From contig NC_006040.1 in assembly GCF_000002515.2 (NCBI RefSeq), positions 1,116,001 to 1,180,000 of the forward strand: 64,000 nucleotides of DNA, read 5' to 3'. Source of the DNA: Kluyveromyces lactis. Its lineage: Eukaryota; Ascomycota; Saccharomycetes; Saccharomycetales; Saccharomycetaceae. Below are positions 8,902 through 18,711 of this stretch, piece after piece. The position numbers and the translations under genes were made by a program. The stretch's first letter is position 1, and each line of letters begins with the position of its first letter. The notes beneath the pieces are model-generated. The model was not told where the DNA came from and made no database searches. It saw only the letters and a program-made list of their open reading frames with translations.

Positions 8902-11900
8902 TTAATCAAAGTTACGATTCATAACAATGCTCTTAATCTTTTGACGCTCTTCTTTCACGCGCTGTTCTTCCTCCAATATTTCCGACACGAATTTTGTTTC
9001 AGATGGAACATTGATTGAATGTGCTTGCGTCTTCTTACCGGATCTACTTAGGAACATGAATGGAATCTTACCACCCTTTGGCGTTTCTGACGGAATGTCC
9101 GATTTTGGTGCTTGTGATGAGAAATGCATTGGCATACTGACGGACTGAACAGTTTCATTTTTTATGCTGCCCAGAGACTCGTCCATCATCAACTGGAATT
9201 GTCTATCAAAATCTGCCTGAGCCTTACGTTCAGAATCATCAGCAAGCTTTTTCTCAAACTCCTCCATGATTCTCTTCTTTTCCTTTTCTCTGTCTATCAG
9301 ATAGTCGTCGTCATCGTCATCGTTATCCTCCTCTTCATCTTCCTCTTCATCGTCCTCATCGTCCTCATCGTCTTGATCGTCTTCGTCGTCCTCATCTTCT
9401 TCATCGTCTTCATCATCATTTTCTTCATCCTCGTCGTCGTCACTGACTTCTTCTGCACTACTCTCTAATGAATCATTCATATCCTGTTCATCGCCATTAT
9501 CCGAATCAGAACTATCATCAGTAGCTGAGCCATCAGATAAGGAAGATATATCACTGAGTTCTAGTTGAGCTTCGTTTAGTCCCAAATCAATTTCAATGTT
9601 GTCAAGGACTCGTATAGTTCCATGTGCTGTATCAACTTCTTCCTCGTCCTCATCTTCATCATCATTCTCATCATCATTCTCATCATCATCATCATCGTCT
9701 TCATCATCATCATCGTCTTCATCATCATCATCTACATCTTCATTCTCGCCTCTACCAGTACTAGTCATGGCTTCGGCAGAAGTCACCCCCAGCTCCTTCA
9801 AAAGCAAGATAAGTTTTTCATAGCACTGAGACCAATCCGATGACCTCGAGTGGTCAGGGTATAACGCAAAGACATTTTCAACTTTGAATGAAACTTCATT
9901 CGGTAAAGGCTGATCCTTACAGAAGATGTAATACTCGAAAAATTGAATGAATATCTTTAGTTTCTTCAATGCAAATTCAGACTTACGGTTTATGCCCAAT
10001 AAGATTGTTGAAATCAATGATATTCTGAAGTAGTTGTCAGGTAAGTCTCCTTCATTGATGAAGAAAGGATTAGGCTGCCCACTAGGATAACCGAAACGGA
10101 GAATTCGATACATCGTATCCAAAAGGACTTCAAACTTAAGGAATGAAGTATTGTATAGCTCTGTTAGGTACTTTACTTGTGAGACTCTGGCCATGTTTAG
10201 ACTATATTCTCCCGATTCAAGCCCTACCTGAATCTTCTCAAGCAAAGTATCTACTGTTTTGATCGTAAAGCTCTTGTAGTGCTTGAACAAATACGTTAAA
10301 ATATTAGCAAGTTTCGGTAGAGATTGATAGCTTACTTTTTCAGGTTTGCTGAACAGTGATAGTAATGTTTTCTCCACATTTGGGTCATTCCACGAAGCTT
10401 TTAGAATTAGTTTTAGGGCCGAATTGAGTGAAACATTATCTAATTCCCGACGGATCAAAGTAATAAAGAAAAGTTGTTCAGGTGAAAGATCTCTTTTTTC
10501 CTGGTTGAGTACGTTGAGCTGAGGCGGGTATATCAATATAATCAGATTGTCCAATGCAGCTTTATTGTTAACGGTTAATAAATGGTCCTTCTTCTTTTCT
10601 TTGATTAATACCATCATCTTCTCCATTTGGGGCTTGAATTCTGGCGTATTGATCAAGAACTTGCCGAAACTTTCAAACAAGGTCGACAAGATTTCGATAT
10701 TATTTGGAACTGTAATATTCATCGCCAATGTCCTAATTTTATGGAAAATCATGAATGATGGTATTAACATAAATTTAACCATCTCCGCGAAAAAAATGAT
10801 ATTCTTAATATTGATTTTATTAGAATGCAACTGCGATCTGAAACCTGAGTCAAGGTATTGAATTAGTTCTTCTTTAACTTCAGAAAGATAATTCTCGTTG
10901 TTTGCCATGAACCTTGCATATAAAGAGATTTTACTCCAGTCTTTACATTCCACGAAAAACTTCATGAGTCTCTTTCTTGTCGCTTTGTTATCAAGATTTT
11001 GCAACCAGTAACGACGTGAAATTTCATCTATTTCATCTTTAGTCTCTACTGTCTCAAAATCAGCAAATAATGCTATAACGTCTTCTGGACTTGGTGTTTT
11101 TTCTGGGTCATAAGTAGCATAGGCGGCACTTAAATCAGCCAGATTCTCATAAAACCTCCTGTTTTCTTCGTTCTCCCAAATTGGCTCTTGCTTCTCCTTC
11201 CAGTCAGATGCAGGCGTAATTATGGATGGCTCCTGCTCTTTTAAACTTTGTTCTATATCTAAAAGTTCTGGTGGATCCACGTTAAAGGCTTCCGCTAGCG
11301 CCGTTGCAACCGTAGAGAACTTTTCAAAAATTGGATTAAGCTCATTAAAATCATCAAGATATTCACTGGATTCCTTACCAGTTCGTATTTGTGCTTTATG
11401 ATGTTCCTTCATAAGCTTAATGGTTTTCTTATTCAATTCCACCGTCTGTTGGAACACAATATCTTTGTAGATTTTGAATAACGATCTCAAAAGAGTTTTC
11501 AACTCCTCGCTGTTGATTAAATTGTCCATATCAGATACTTCTTCAGAGAGTAATTCAGGATACTTCTTTAAGATCAAAATTGCTACTGGTGTTGTTAAAG
11601 CCTCCTTGAACTTATAATTTAACACCTCTCTTAATACTATAAACACGATTGGTTCCTTTTTGGAGTATCTTTTTACAACAAAAGGAGGCAATTTACTCTT
11701 GTTAAGATCATCTAAACTCGGCAGCACCCCAGTCAAATGTAATTCAATAAGTACACGAGTGCAAGCTTTCAAAACATTGGTTCTGGTGGTTTTATCCTTT
11801 TCAGTTTCGGCCTCATCAGAAGACGTCTCAAATATGAAAAGGAACGATTCTATCAAGGGTAACGTAAAATCCATATTGAACCGCTGGTGCAACCCACTTA

Positions 11901-12272
11901 CTATCTCCACCACTGCAACAATATCATCACCCTTACCACTATTCTTAAATAATGCTTCATTTGTAGTTGTTATGATTTCTGATAGGTACTTCTCCAAAGA
12001 TACCTCTCTGATATCGTTGAGTAAACCTGTCTTCGATTCCTTTGCAATACCCTGCTTCAACTTCTTAATGAAACCCGTATTCCTCTTAATACTAGAATCA
12101 AGTTTCTTGGCTTTATCAGGGAATACGTCAATCCCGGTCCACGCCATACTGTTAATTTCATTCAAGCTTGATCTCCATTCATTCTAAACACAAATTCAAT
12201 CCATAAAAGCAAGGCTTTCTGTTAGTATTCTCGAAAACTCTCGACCACTTAAAAGCGTACACATACGTTCAT
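8902..12272 (-). CDS. NMD2: Nonsense-mediated decay factor Nmd2/Upf2, two exons
   Basis: Cytoplasmic scaffold that bridges Upf1 and Upf3 in nonsense-mediated mRNA decay. Exon 1 is 12272-12267 (ATG AAC); exon 2 is 12183-8902. Together they encode 1095 residues, against 1089 in S. cerevisiae. The long exon has no ATG before MAWTG, and the codon at 12165 is TTG, so an upstream exon is required. The joined N-terminus MNNEWRSSLNEINSMAWTG aligns in length with the yeast MDDGRKKELHDLNTRAWNG. MIF4G-type helical repeats follow (KYLSEIITTTNEALF; GFRSQLHSNKINIKNIIFFAEM). A very acidic Asp/Glu linker spans about residues 800-965, then comes the C-terminal Upf1-binding region ending VKEERQKIKSIVMNRNFD. 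The stop lies 58 bp from the convergent PTC7 stop. Confidence 0.93.
12184..12266 (-). other. NMD2: 5' intron of NMD2 (83 nt)
   Basis: On the minus strand: donor GTATGT (12266-12261), branch point TACTAAC (12227-12221), acceptor TTTAG ending at 12184. All three match yeast consensus, and the phase joins ATG AAC directly to the conserved exon-2 frame. Retention reaches a TAA after seven sense codons. Confidence 0.88.
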
Positions 12273-12554
12273 TATGTTATTTGACGATTGGATAGGTTCA
12301 AAGTCGGTGCGTAAAGTTCTTGCTGTCGCTGTGACGTGATTTCAACAGAACTTTTGTTCGATGACTTTGGTAGAATTAACATTTCACAGGATTTTTTTTT
12401 TATTCAAAGGGCTTTCTCATACTGGCATCTCGACAATAAGTTACAGAGCGAAACGGATAGAGTTTTGGTTGCATTTATATTATCGTGCTTGTGATAGAAG
12501 AGTGTTTATATGGTTCAATAGAATATACACCTAATTGAGTGTTAAATAATAATT

Positions 12555-14129
12555 TTAAAAGCCTTCATCACCTAGCTTACTTTCTAAATGCACTATGTTC
12601 TGATCAATTTCTGAAAGATTAGTTTTCAAGGATATCGCTTCCTCGAAGCGCCTTTCCTTGGCAGCTGAATTAAGCATATTTTCGACTAAGTATCGTTGTT
12701 CATTCAAAACCATAAGTTCTTCTCTGTACTTCTTTACTTCCGCAATTGTTAAATTATTGAACAAAAGATCCGATGATGTTGTGACTTCTACTTTCTGTGA
12801 CACAGGGTTCAAGATTTCTGGTATTTTTTTCAAGGGTAGCATTTTCTCCTCGATGAACGCTGATGCATGTAGGGCAATTGACTGTTGTATTTTCTTCTCT
12901 GCTGTTGATTTTGTATCCAACTGAACAATGCTTTTTGATAATTTGTCATAAAGCGTTAAATTTTGTAATAGCTTTCTTCTTAATTGTGCTAGGTTTTGAA
13001 TCGCAGTCTCATCTGAAGCGGGTGCATTATGTATCGAATCTAATGCTTTCTGGAATCTGGGGAGTAAATTTACTACAAGCGTTTCGAGGTTGTGGAGATT
13101 TTCGTACTGTTGTAAAATTTCCGGTAGTTTCAATGCCTTACTAAATTGGAGCTTACGCTTTGCAAAGACATACCTCAGACAGGAGGAACAAATTCTAACT
13201 CCTGTAGAAAGGTCTGATATTGCTTTTAAGTTCCCGACATTCTCGAAGGAAAGGTCTGGGGCCGCACTCATCAGGTTCAGGACTGGAATATCGCTGGAAC
13301 ATCGAGTTTCTTGTCTATCGCACACGATCTGACCGCATAATCTACAATGATGTTTCCGCATCAAGAGTCCAAACGGCTGAGAGCATATGCCGCATTGGGT
13401 TGCCATTTGATCATCCTTCCACTCTACGATTGATCGTTCCAAAGCTATAATTCCTGCTCTGATCCTGAACGTTGCAAAGACCGATGACTGATGTCGTACA
13501 TGTAATTGAATTATCCCATTTATTAGTCTCAATAGCCTGTTTTCTAGCTGCAAAGTGATAAGTTCTCCATCCTCGTTCTTCAACTTTCTTATCTTAGCGA
13601 AAGCTTGTGTTATATTTCTAGTCAGTCCGTAGTCATTGTAACCTTTCCTATTGATATAACACTTGTGACAACATTTACACCATACATTGCTCGCCGGATC
13701 GTATTCACCGTTTTCATTCAACTTGATGGCATTTCTACAATGCCTTAAACAGAAAAGTTCGCCGCATTTGCGGCAATTGATCATACCGTTTCTGGCGTTT
13801 AACTTACAACCGCACTCAAAACATACCGATTTGCCTTCTACTGGTTTCTTCCAGTGAGATGTATTCATCTTTAATTTCCCCTTACTCTGTCTTTCATGAG
13901 TCCTTTCTTGAACCAATGTGTTCAAACCAATGACACTTGACTCTCTTGAGCTATCGACATCGGACGCACTTTCATCGTTAAAACCGTGTACATTGTCCAA
14001 GTGGACGTTGAGCTTTCTCAAACTCTTCAACTCATTTCCGCAAACTGGGCAAGTTACGGCCTCGACATTTCTATCATGTTGTCCAGTCGAACTCGCCGAG
14101 CCCAACCACCTTCCATTTCCTTCTGTCAT
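12555..14129 (-). CDS. PEP7: FYVE-domain vacuolar sorting protein Pep7/Vac1
   Basis: Endosomal tether that links the Rab Vps21 with the SM protein Vps45 and PI3P during Golgi-to-endosome fusion. 524 residues from the ATG at 14129 (S. cerevisiae 515). An N-terminal C2H2 finger is visible (C27, C30, H43, H48). A first zinc module follows at about residues 92-165, with repeated CxxC pairs (CFECGCK, CRKCGELF, CKCCHKC). The FYVE domain at about 235-330 carries the PI3P-binding signature RKHHCRLCG. The C-terminal 200 residues are helical coiled coil ending LSEIDQNIVHLESKLGDEGF. It is divergent from the YHR078W-like gene, with 202 bp between the starts. Confidence 0.92.
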   Translation of the reverse strand: MTEGNGRWLGSASSTGQHDRNVEAVTCPVCGNELKSLRKLNVHLDNVHGFNDESASDVDSSRESSVIGLNTLVQERTHERQSKGKLKMNTSHWKKPVEGKSVCFECGCKLNARNGMINCRKCGELFCLRHCRNAIKLNENGEYDPASNVWCKCCHKCYINRKGYNDYGLTRNITQAFAKIRKLKNEDGELITLQLENRLLRLINGIIQLHVRHQSSVFATFRIRAGIIALERSIVEWKDDQMATQCGICSQPFGLLMRKHHCRLCGQIVCDRQETRCSSDIPVLNLMSAAPDLSFENVGNLKAISDLSTGVRICSSCLRYVFAKRKLQFSKALKLPEILQQYENLHNLETLVVNLLPRFQKALDSIHNAPASDETAIQNLAQLRRKLLQNLTLYDKLSKSIVQLDTKSTAEKKIQQSIALHASAFIEEKMLPLKKIPEILNPVSQKVEVTTSSDLLFNNLTIAEVKKYREELMVLNEQRYLVENMLNSAAKERRFEEAISLKTNLSEIDQNIVHLESKLGDEGF

Positions 14130-14331
14130 TGGGCTTTATAAATAGATATACTACCTCACCATCATAAATCCCATGGAAAGGAACTAGCTTGAATAATCCA
14201 ACTGTGAGACTTAGTTCCTTCCTCCCCTTAGGAATAAAAGCTTCGAATCGTTAACTTTCGTTTCATGCTTTTCAAATGCAATTAAAGAGAACATTAAGCT
14301 TGACGATCTAACAAAACCTTTGCGTAATGGT

Positions 14332-15984
14332 ATGAGACACGTTACATTAGTCTATACAACACTTATTACTACTCCGAACGGATCAACGTGTTTAAGCCAA
14401 TTGATCCTTGATGATATGTTCATTCTGCTGTTTTGTCTATTAACGTTTTGGTTGGTTTTCGATAGATCATATCATGTACTATGGTTTAAAATCCAGAAGT
14501 TATTTGATATTCTACCATCTTCTACATTAACGAACAATGAGTCAGATCCTGCTACTGTGATATCTTTGCCAGATTCAAACAGTAGCTTCTTTCACAAGTT
14601 CTATTCCGAGTATTCGTTGTCTTCTAGAAAGGTTTACAATGCAGTACGAGTCATATTTTGTGCTACATTTTCTGCTTACGTTGTAGCAGTTGAAATTGTA
14701 TTATGGCAGATAAAAGTAGCAGACCCCAATGCCGAGGCTAACTTGGTGACGTCAATTATATGGCCAGGCTTGTTAGCTTTATTGTTCATCTCATTGATTT
14801 TGATACAACCTTTCCTGATACTGGTGTTCTTGTTGACGAAATTCTTCGAAGACAAGGTCAGCATGCACAAATTAGTGCCGGTAACCATTGGCATTACTAT
14901 TCTATGGCTAACTTTCTTGCATTTCCTTACCATTGGACCGTTTGGCTACACATATAATCTATTGACTAAGGCATCAGTGATCGGTGTGACTGTAATGGGA
15001 ATTTTGTCCGGATTGGCATCAGTCTCCACACCGTATTATGCCTATCAATATTTTAGACATCGGAACAAAAGAGATACAAAATACACTATACATAACAATG
15101 TTGATCTGTTGTGGTCTAGTGAGTCTGTGATACGGGATCGAATCAGGAATTATGAAGAATGTATTGAGAAAGATACCTCGTTGTTGTGTAGGCTCACTTC
15201 TTCCTCAAACCAAGCTGACATCATGACCACAGTACAACTGAGAGAACGAATTGCATGGTATCAACTTGAACTGGTGAAATTAAGCGGTATCTTGCAGGGT
15301 CCAAAAGAGCTTAGGAGTTTAAAGCGGATGTTTCAGGTGATTTTTTTGGTTTACTGTGTTTATAAATTGACTGACGTGTGGCTTGTAAAAGTGCCTAAAA
15401 TTATAGTACACTCATTTAAGTTTCCAACAGATTTTAGTTATGAATTCTTCGACAATAAAAGTACTGAAAAGGACCCCTTAGCTGTCACATTCGCCAATAT
15501 GTTTGACTTCTTGGTTCTAAGATTAGAACATCAAAATGACATGGATTCGTTAATCAAACAGATATCCTTGATATTGTCCATCTCGTTGTTCGTGTGCTCT
15601 CTTTCTACTGTCACTACGACAATCTCTTATCTTTTGACATTACTGCCTGTCAAACTACAATTATTAGCGTTATCTGCAATGCAGAGTACCAATGGCTCTG
15701 AGCTTCCTACGAGCAATAAGGATGCATTCTATACCAAGAAACCCCCTTCGATCATCAAAAACCTCGCTGTGTGTGAGTTGACAGGTGTGTACATCCTTGC
15801 CACTATCTTGATGATTCGCTCCAATTTACCATATGATGTCTCAAAACAGGTCAATCAACTCTTGGGTGAGAAATTCACTATTCCTGATGTTGTAATCGAC
15901 GTCTGGTCTGATAAAATGTTCGCTTGCAGTTCGCTCTTGACATTCATTGGTATTAAGGTAGCAGAAAGAACACTACACAGATGA
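14332..15984 (+). CDS. Multi-pass membrane protein, YHR078W orthologue
   Basis: Role unknown. The frame begins at a TTG (14320), but the first ATG is 14332, giving 550 residues against 552 for S. cerevisiae YHR078W. By eye about eight hydrophobic segments are present, for example FILLFCLLTFWLVF at the N-terminus, LLALLFISLILIQPFLILVFLLTKFF near residue 155, and ISLILSISLFVCSL near residue 415. A long polar loop in the middle is rich in charged residues (about 250-330). The layout resembles the Golgi pH regulator/GPR89 superfamily, which I offer only as a possible distant relation. Its neighbours NMD2, PTC7 and PPE1 keep the S. cerevisiae chromosome VIII order, so orthology is firm even though function is not. 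Confidence 0.8.
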   Translation: MRHVTLVYTTLITTPNGSTCLSQLILDDMFILLFCLLTFWLVFDRSYHVLWFKIQKLFDILPSSTLTNNESDPATVISLPDSNSSFFHKFYSEYSLSSRKVYNAVRVIFCATFSAYVVAVEIVLWQIKVADPNAEANLVTSIIWPGLLALLFISLILIQPFLILVFLLTKFFEDKVSMHKLVPVTIGITILWLTFLHFLTIGPFGYTYNLLTKASVIGVTVMGILSGLASVSTPYYAYQYFRHRNKRDTKYTIHNNVDLLWSSESVIRDRIRNYEECIEKDTSLLCRLTSSSNQADIMTTVQLRERIAWYQLELVKLSGILQGPKELRSLKRMFQVIFLVYCVYKLTDVWLVKVPKIIVHSFKFPTDFSYEFFDNKSTEKDPLAVTFANMFDFLVLRLEHQNDMDSLIKQISLILSISLFVCSLSTVTTTISYLLTLLPVKLQLLALSAMQSTNGSELPTSNKDAFYTKKPPSIIKNLAVCELTGVYILATILMIRSNLPYDVSKQVNQLLGEKFTIPDVVIDVWSDKMFACSSLLTFIGIKVAERTLHR

Positions 15985-16066
15985 TATGCGGCGGAATGAT
16001 GACCCTATGTTAAAAATCAATTTCGCGATGAAGATCGAGTTTATAATAATGTACAGAAATTATAAA

Positions 16067-18277
16067 TTAGAATACTAACTTTTCTAATTCAAATGCAGGA
16101 GGTTGGGAGATCAAGAAGTTTGGTCTTTCCACAATGATTAATTGGTCACTTGCGATCTTTCCAGCGAATAATAGAGGTCTATACTTATCGGTATAGAAAA
16201 ACGCCTTATCAGATCTCTTCTTGGAGGTGACATCTTGCGCTCTCTGAGTTTTTAAGAGATAATCTTCCTTAACTTCGAGTTCTTCATCGTCTTCATCATC
16301 CTCATCGACGTCTGCCTGTAGACCGTCAGTGGAAATAGTTAATCCGTCACGGTCACGCTTCTTTTGCTTCTTTCTTTTGCTAACTGGCAAGTCTAATGAC
16401 ATGTTGATGTTAACCAACCAGTTAGATCCCCAGAACCATACCTTATGCTCATCCATTTCATCTAAGAATATTCCTGTGCATCTCTCTTTCAAGGAAGTAA
16501 ATTGCCTTGGGAGGTTTTCATGATTGGCTTTGAACCAGTCAGTGAGTAGTTGATCCTTCTCGGATTCCAAATTGAACTCGTATATTTTATTTTCTGATGT
16601 CACTACTACTACAGTCTCTCTTGGTGTGATGCACAGTGCAGTGATGAAGTTGTTCATGCGAATTAAAGCTTTACTACTGTTTGTTGTCAAATCTATTAAG
16701 TCTAGAGCACCGGTACCTCTAGACGCAACAGCGTAACGTTCATTTGCATCTAAATGGTTCACTGCATTCAAATATGATAGTTTATTGCTGGATTTCGTTG
16801 AGTTCGCTTCAGGTAACTCAATAGTTACGGTTTTTTCGTCGTCATCCTCTTCAAGGTCAATTCTAACTATTTCATCAGATTGTGAACACATTATTAACCT
16901 AGAATCATCAATGAACTTAGCAAATTTGCAACCAGTTCTCAACAAAAACTCATTGTCCAACTTTGTTACTTTCAATTTGTTGTCTGTTGGTTGTAAATGG
17001 AAAACTTTGGTAGTATTTAGTCTTCCCACTAATAAAACTTGTCCGTCAGTTGATAGTGCACAGGTTTGGATGTTTTGTTCATCCTTCAAAACCAATTTAC
17101 TAACTAATTTGTAGTTCTTAGGCTCATTGACGTCTTCGCCAATATACCATATCTTCACGATATTATCCTGCCACATCACCAATAGTCTTTGTTGTTTGTT
17201 GACCAGGATGCTCTTATGGAATGGGGTAACTAGTGGCATCTTTCTATAATTTCCTTCAGCGAAAGAGGACATTGAGCACATGACAAGAGACTTTTCAATA
17301 CCACCAGACACTAGGAAGTCGGATCCCATACATTGATAAGAGGACATAGATCTAACATCATTGGAATGGAATAATCTGTTTGAAGTACTGATCCATTTCA
17401 TGCTCTTTCCTGTATCGATGTAAGAGAATTGGAAAATCTTTCTATCAACACCACTAGTGAACAATTGTGAATTATCCAGATCAGTAGCCAGACATAGAAC
17501 ATCGGCATCATGAACCTTGAAAGATTGAGTCAATGTTGCGTAGTTTAAGTCCCAGAATTTGACCGACCCAGTAGAATCACCAGACACAATTTGGTTCTGT
17601 TTAGCTAGATACAACACAGACCATACGAGTGTAGATTCTTTCTTCGATTTATCCACTTTCATAGTATGTAATAGTCTTCCCTTGTTTTCGTCTTGCTCCT
17701 TAGTATACCATATTCTAATCCTTCCATCAGAACAACCAGCGACCAAAGATTCATCATTGGCTGTCCATGTCAACGATAAGACACGAGATTCTTGCCTTGT
17801 AAGTATGCTCTCATGCTCAAGAACACCTTTACCACCACTGATGTTAATAAGTACTACACTGCCGTTATCACATCCGACCGCTAGCTTATTCATATCGTTG
17901 CTCATTGCAATGGACCAAATCACACCAGAGTTACAATCGTAATTTACTAACGGCAACCCGGTTGTCAAATCCCATTCTGTAACTACAGTGGAGCCACCGA
18001 TCGAAAATAGTCTCAAAGGCTCTCCACGAATACTGCACCAGGAAAGACCTTCAATGGATCTTCCTTCACCTCCCAAGATCACGAACTCTTGTACCCAATC
18101 ATCTCTTGGATTCCAGATCTCAATATTACCATTGGATCTACCAATAGCCAGTCTTAGCTCTTGCGGTGCCGCTTTATCAGTACTTTTGTGTGAAAATGCA
18201 AGAGCCGTTATATTACCAGGTGTAAACTGCACAAACCTGGATCGATGCACTACCTGTTTCTTCCCAGTATCAGTCAT
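16067..18277 (-). CDS. UTP4: U3 snoRNP / t-UTP subunit Utp4, WD40 protein
   Basis: Nucleolar component of the small-subunit processome (t-UTP/UtpA subcomplex), needed for pre-18S rRNA processing. The open frame reaches 18328 at a TTG; the first ATG, 18277, gives 736 residues beginning MTDTGKKQVVHRSRFVQF. WD40 blades run along most of the protein (LAIGRSNGNIEIWNPRDDW; LVAGCSDGRIRIWYTKE; IVSGDSTGSVKFWDLN), consistent with two tandem propellers. A basic-acidic disordered insert near residues 650-690 (KRKKQKKRDRDG then DEDDEDDEELE) looks like a nuclear localisation and regulatory segment. It shares its upstream region with divergent YCG1; that region has PAC-like and RRPE motifs as expected for a ribosome-assembly gene. 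Confidence 0.93.
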   Translation of the reverse strand: MTDTGKKQVVHRSRFVQFTPGNITALAFSHKSTDKAAPQELRLAIGRSNGNIEIWNPRDDWVQEFVILGGEGRSIEGLSWCSIRGEPLRLFSIGGSTVVTEWDLTTGLPLVNYDCNSGVIWSIAMSNDMNKLAVGCDNGSVVLINISGGKGVLEHESILTRQESRVLSLTWTANDESLVAGCSDGRIRIWYTKEQDENKGRLLHTMKVDKSKKESTLVWSVLYLAKQNQIVSGDSTGSVKFWDLNYATLTQSFKVHDADVLCLATDLDNSQLFTSGVDRKIFQFSYIDTGKSMKWISTSNRLFHSNDVRSMSSYQCMGSDFLVSGGIEKSLVMCSMSSFAEGNYRKMPLVTPFHKSILVNKQQRLLVMWQDNIVKIWYIGEDVNEPKNYKLVSKLVLKDEQNIQTCALSTDGQVLLVGRLNTTKVFHLQPTDNKLKVTKLDNEFLLRTGCKFAKFIDDSRLIMCSQSDEIVRIDLEEDDDEKTVTIELPEANSTKSSNKLSYLNAVNHLDANERYAVASRGTGALDLIDLTTNSSKALIRMNNFITALCITPRETVVVVTSENKIYEFNLESEKDQLLTDWFKANHENLPRQFTSLKERCTGIFLDEMDEHKVWFWGSNWLVNINMSLDLPVSKRKKQKKRDRDGLTISTDGLQADVDEDDEDDEELEVKEDYLLKTQRAQDVTSKKRSDKAFFYTDKYRPLLFAGKIASDQLIIVERPNFLISQPPAFELEKLVF

Positions 18278-18711
18278 GATCAAATGTGTTCTATAAATTG
18301 AGGACCTTAAACCTGTATCAGAGAACAAAAGCTAATGTATTAGAATGAAACAAAAGATTGACAAACTGTAGGCTGATGTCAATCAAAAAACTTCACTGAC
18401 TAGATAGAAATATACGACTTTGTTATCCGATGAGATGAGCTTCTGTTCTAAGCTTGTGTGCTCTTAACGCTGAAATTTTTCAAAAAGAAACTAGTTTAGC
18501 TTCAACACCGTACAGTATGATCATATCACGTGATATATTAGATCTATTGGGAAAACGAGATTTGTTTACAATTGGATCTTCTCTTCACATAAACAAACTA
18601 ATAAACAAAGAGGAAAAGGAAAGTGGAAGAAACATCGGCGGCAACCTCATAGCAGCCTTTCCCTGGTGTATACTCGTGGTATTATTGACCAAAAGGGTGC
18701 AATTGTTTGAT
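18278..18711. promoter_or_regulatory. UTP4 / YCG1 divergent promoter with PAC-like, RRPE and TCACGTGA motifs
   Basis: CGATGAGATGAGC at 18428-18440 contains two overlapping GATGAG cores, PAC-like. TGAAATTTTTCA at 18471-18482 is an RRPE match. TCACGTGA has its core at 18527-18532. PAC plus RRPE is the known signature of ribosome-biogenesis promoters and suits UTP4. These motifs lie inside an open frame that continues upstream from YCG1, one reason for starting YCG1 at 18712. Confidence 0.65.

Noticed and set aside
9124-9843. Several plus-strand Ser-, Ile- or Val-rich frames
   Set aside because: Antisense of the acidic Asp/Glu run of NMD2.
8902-12165. NMD2 read as a single exon starting at 12165
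   Set aside because: The codon at 12165 is TTG; the upstream consensus intron gives a real ATG and the conserved N-terminus.
16073-16079. TACTAAC on the plus strand at the UTP4 3' end
   Set aside because: Lies in UTP4 coding sequence on the opposite strand; no paired donor with coding sense.
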